NCBI GenBank assembly: GCA_003268905.1
Contig: QLTU01000001.1
Location: 301,904 to 365,903 of the forward strand
Source: Acidovorax defluvii
GTDB taxonomy: Bacteria; Pseudomonadota; Gammaproteobacteria; Burkholderiales; Burkholderiaceae_C
Length of the DNA: 64,000 bases
Direction of reading: 5' to 3'
The notes under the pieces are model-generated. The model had not been told where the DNA came from and searched no databases. It was given only the letters and a program-made list of their open reading frames with translations. This document shows positions 60,918 to 64,000 of this stretch, piece after piece (position 1 is the stretch's first letter; every line of letters starts with the position of its first letter). The position numbers and the translations under genes were made by a program.

Positions 60918-61090
60918 GCCCCCAACAGGGCTAGTAAAAACCCCAACCCGCTGCCGAACCCGGCTAAGTCAATTCATCGCTCGAGTCATGAACGAAGCAC
61001 GGAATTGATGGCGTACCAATCCAGGTGACTCCCTGAGCCGATGCTGTCGTTGACGACGGTATCGCAAGCAGGCGTCGCTTCAGAAAGGAA
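60918..61090 (+). ncRNA. Structured leader of the transglycosylase mRNA, possible riboswitch of the ydaO type
   Basis: The leader holds a small hairpin GCCG-AACC-CGGC, a TCAATTC/GAATTGA stem enclosing about 26 nt, and further GC stems near its end. CTGCCGAACCCGG near the start, CACGGA followed by GATGGCG and TACCA, and AGGCGTCG near the end recall elements of the cyclic-di-AMP (ydaO) consensus as I remember it. The match is partial and this class is not expected in betaproteobacteria, so I state only that the leader looks structured and long. Confidence 0.35.
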
Positions 61091-61095
61091 GAGCT

Positions 61096-61926
61096 ATGAC
61101 AGCGTCAGGAAAAATAGTCTCCGGCGTACGGACCTTCGTGGCCGACGTAACCGAAGGCTTCCTTGAAATCACCCACAACAGTTTTGCCCTCATCGGGCTG
61201 GCCGTTGCCTTTGTTGTTTTGACCCTTACGGCCCGCCCGGACCTGCGCCAGGCGGGCGAGGCGCATCTGATGGACTGGCTGCAGTCCCGTCAGGTGGCCC
61301 TGCTGGAAATGCCAGTAGAGCTGGGTGCCATCGAACGCGCCACTGCCAGCAACCCCAAGGACCTGCCAAAAGAGCAGGCTGCGGTGGCTTACTGGCTGAG
61401 CAAGAAATACCGCGTTGCGCCAGAACCCCTGAGCGCACTGGTGGCTGAAGCTTATGAAACCGGCGCACGCACCAAGATCGATCCGACCCTGATCCTGGCC
61501 ATCATGGCCATCGAATCCAGCTTCAACCCCTTTGCTCAGAGCTCCGTGGGCGCCCAGGGCCTGATGCAGGTGATGACGCGGGTTCACACCGACAAGTACG
61601 AAAACTTTGGCGGTCACTTTGCCGCGTTCGATCCGGTTACCAACCTGCGCGTCGGTGTGAAGGTGCTTCAGGAATGCATAGCCCGGGCTGGTTCGGTGGA
61701 AGGCGGGCTGCGCTATTACGTGGGCGCGGCCAATCTGCCCGATGACGGCGGTTACACCGCCAAGGTGCTGGCCGAGCATTTCCGGCTGCGCCAGGTCGCT
61801 GGCGGACGATCCACTCCCATGAACCCGCCCGCCACCCTGTCGACCCAGGCCCCGGCCCGCACCGTCCCGGTTGTCGCGCCCGCCGATGCCCCCGAAGCCG
61901 CAGGCGACAAGCTCGCGCTGCTTTAA
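61096..61926 (+). CDS. Membrane-anchored SLT-domain lytic transglycosylase
   Basis: The enzyme cleaves peptidoglycan glycan strands. The 276 residues start MTASGKIVSGVRTFVADVTEG with AAAGGAAGAG just upstream. One membrane anchor (SFALIGLAVAFVVLTLTA, about residues 29-46) is followed by a helical linker. The SLT domain carries the catalytic glutamate in ILAIMAIESSFNPFAQS and GAQGLMQVMTRVH, then LRVGVKVLQECIARAG. The C-terminal 40 residues are Pro/Ala-rich. It is preceded by a long leader and followed by the glyA riboswitch. Confidence 0.9.
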   Translation: MTASGKIVSGVRTFVADVTEGFLEITHNSFALIGLAVAFVVLTLTARPDLRQAGEAHLMDWLQSRQVALLEMPVELGAIERATASNPKDLPKEQAAVAYWLSKKYRVAPEPLSALVAEAYETGARTKIDPTLILAIMAIESSFNPFAQSSVGAQGLMQVMTRVHTDKYENFGGHFAAFDPVTNLRVGVKVLQECIARAGSVEGGLRYYVGAANLPDDGGYTAKVLAEHFRLRQVAGGRSTPMNPPATLSTQAPARTVPVVAPADAPEAAGDKLALL

Positions 61927-61973
61927 GGTCTTTGAAAACGGGCATCCCATCGAGTGATGAGGCGCCGGTCAGC

Positions 61974-61979
61974 TACACT
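61974..61979 (+). promoter_or_regulatory. -10 of the glyA promoter
   Basis: TACACT (4 of 6) lies about 7 bp before the likely transcription start, which coincides with the start of the riboswitch. No good -35 is seen. Confidence 0.4.
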
Positions 61980-61985
61980 AGAGGC

Positions 61986-62145
61986 GTACGCGACTGGCGA
62001 TAGGCGCGGCTCCCCACAAGGTGCCGCCGCTGACGTGGAAACCGGCAAGGGCATGCCTCTTGTGAACCACTAGGGAGCGTGCCGCAAAGGCTCAGGGCCT
62101 TCTGCGTTCCGCCGTTCGCCTGGGCAGCCCTTGTTTCAAGGGACA
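61986..62145 (+). ncRNA. ZTP/ZMP (pfl) riboswitch upstream of glyA
   Basis: The conserved core elements of the pfl motif are present in order: CGCGACTGGCGA at the 5' side, ACGTGGAAACC, GAACCACTAGGGAGCGTGCC, and CCGTTCGCCTGGGCAG at the 3' side closing the pseudoknot. A CCCTT-gtttc-AAGGG hairpin follows immediately and could form the expression switch before the AGGA of glyA. The aptamer binds ZMP/ZTP, a signal of low 10-formyl-tetrahydrofolate, and typically turns on one-carbon genes such as glyA. Confidence 0.9.
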
Positions 62146-62167
62146 CAAGTTCATAGGACTGCCAATC

Positions 62168-63412
<1,245 letters not shown>

Positions 63413-63429
63413 GCCCAGCGCACTGCCCC

Positions 63430-63879
63430 ATGAAGTGCCCCTTCTGCAGCCACCAAGAGACGCAAGTCGTTGAAACCCGGGTGTCTGAGGAGGGGGATTT
63501 TGTTCGCCGTCGGCGCAGGTGCAGCGCCTGCGAAAAACGCTTTACCACCTACGAGCGCCCCGAGGTGAACTTCCCGGTGGTGGTCAAAAAAGACGGCCGC
63601 CGCATTGAATACGAGCGCGTCAAGCTGCTTGCGTCGTTCAATCTGGCTCTGCGCAAGCGGCCCGTCAGTACCACCCAGATCGACAGCTCCATTGAGCGCA
63701 TCGAGGAAAAGCTGCTCAACATGGGGCAACGTGAAGTGCTTTCCAGCCACATAGGCGAACTGGTCATGCGCGAGCTCAAGAAGCTCGACAAGGTGGCTTA
63801 CATCCGCTTTGCCAGCGTGTACCGCAGCTTCGAAGACATCGACGATTTCCGCGCAATGGTCGATGAGGTTGGCAAGTAA
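63430..63879 (+). CDS. nrdR: Ribonucleotide reductase repressor NrdR
   Basis: NrdR represses ribonucleotide reductase genes according to the ATP/dATP state. The 149 residues have the N-terminal zinc ribbon [17 protein letters not shown] with the second pair CSACEKRF, and an ATP-cone domain ([24 protein letters not shown] and [19 protein letters not shown]). It follows glyA by 17 bp, the common glyA-nrdR arrangement. Confidence 0.97.
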   Translation: MKCPFCSHQETQVVETRVSEEGDFVRRRRRCSACEKRFTTYERPEVNFPVVVKKDGRRIEYERVKLLASFNLALRKRPVSTTQIDSSIERIEEKLLNMGQREVLSSHIGELVMRELKKLDKVAYIRFASVYRSFEDIDDFRAMVDEVGK

Positions 63880-63980
63880 TCCGCGTCTGATTTAAAGCTT
63901 TTTTAGGCTCTCTTCCGTTTCGGGTGGAGCGCTACAGTTCAAAAAAATCTGTTGACACCCCCTGAACAGGAGCCGTTCCG

Positions 63981-64000
63981 ATGCAAGAAGCATTGTTTTG
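63981..64000 (+). CDS. Start of an unidentified gene, truncated by the window end
   Basis: An ATG at 63981 (MQEALF) has AGGAG 8 nt upstream. TTGACA near 63952 might be a -35, but the distance to the ATG is too short for a normal leader unless the leader is minimal. Only six codons are visible, so the product cannot be named. Confidence 0.45.

Larger units (their letters stand above)
60104..61095. other. 992-bp region without a convincing gene
   Basis: Nothing here has coding character. It contains a 9-bp inverted repeat AAGCCCGGT/ACCGGGCTT (60467-60475 and 60498-60506) around a 22-nt loop. A minus-strand GATAAT (60383-60378) preceded at 17 bp by TTCGCC could start the DUF349 transcript with a leader of about 270 nt. 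AT-rich DNA leads into the plus-strand promoter at 60882. Frames such as 60652-60870 lack a ribosome-binding site and family features. Confidence 0.5.

Overview
The window is a GC-rich, gene-dense chromosomal segment of a betaproteobacterium, most likely a member of the Comamonadaceae (Acidovorax-like). The inference rests on protein families and gene order: phoR-phoB-phoU-pstBACS, ppk-sixA, the rpsB-tsf-pyrH-frr-uppS-cdsA-dxr-rseP-bamA-skp-lpxD-fabZ-lpxA-lpxB-rnhB block, a ZTP riboswitch in front of glyA followed by nrdR, and a short interspersed repeat present in eight copies. No insertion sequence, prophage, CRISPR array or conjugative element is visible.

Region 1 (1-21092) is dominated by phosphate. 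After the tail of a MATE exporter come the PhoR/PhoB two-component system, PhoU and the Pst transporter, all on the minus strand. A FAS1-domain lipoprotein and a periplasmic binding protein diverge from pstS, followed by an exopolyphosphatase and a basic DNA-binding-type protein behind a perfect 27-bp palindrome. Polyphosphate kinase and SixA phosphatase face them. Upstream of ppk is a three-gene overlapping operon: an OlsB-type N-acyltransferase, a PlcP-type metallophosphoesterase (easily mislabelled LpxH) and an Agt-type glycosyltransferase split by one in-frame TAA. I read this as a phosphate-starvation membrane-lipid remodelling operon. Four promoters (pstS, the FAS1 gene, ppk, olsB) carry PhoB-box direct repeats with 11-bp periodicity, each followed exactly 9 bp later by a -10-like hexamer. 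A PAS-PAS-GGDEF-EAL protein diverges from olsB, and glmM follows.

Region 2 (21093-31934) holds folP, ftsH and rlmE (minus strand), yhbY and a putative glycosyltransferase (plus), and greA with a small membrane protein, carB and carA (minus). Region 3 (31935-47012) is a long minus-strand envelope and translation block, read in the order rpsB, tsf, pyrH, frr, uppS, cdsA, dxr, rseP, bamA, skp, lpxD, fabZ, lpxA, lpxB, rnhB and a SpoU-type methyltransferase.

Region 4 (47199-56464) is metabolic: an amidase, a DadA-like oxidoreductase, mmsA with a divergent LysR regulator over a 22-bp palindrome, a bifunctional NAD(P)HX repair enzyme and RNase R. Region 5 (56484-64000) has two identical tRNA-Leu(CAG) genes, each with its own terminator, then a YpeA-like acetyltransferase and a large DUF349 protein. 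A 992-bp stretch without a convincing gene follows. The window ends with a membrane-anchored lytic transglycosylase behind a long structured leader, glyA with its riboswitch, nrdR and the first codons of another gene.

The best candidate for something new is the Pho-controlled olsB-plcP-agt operon beside pst/pho and ppk. The interspersed repeat family, which enters several essential genes without breaking their frame, is the second.
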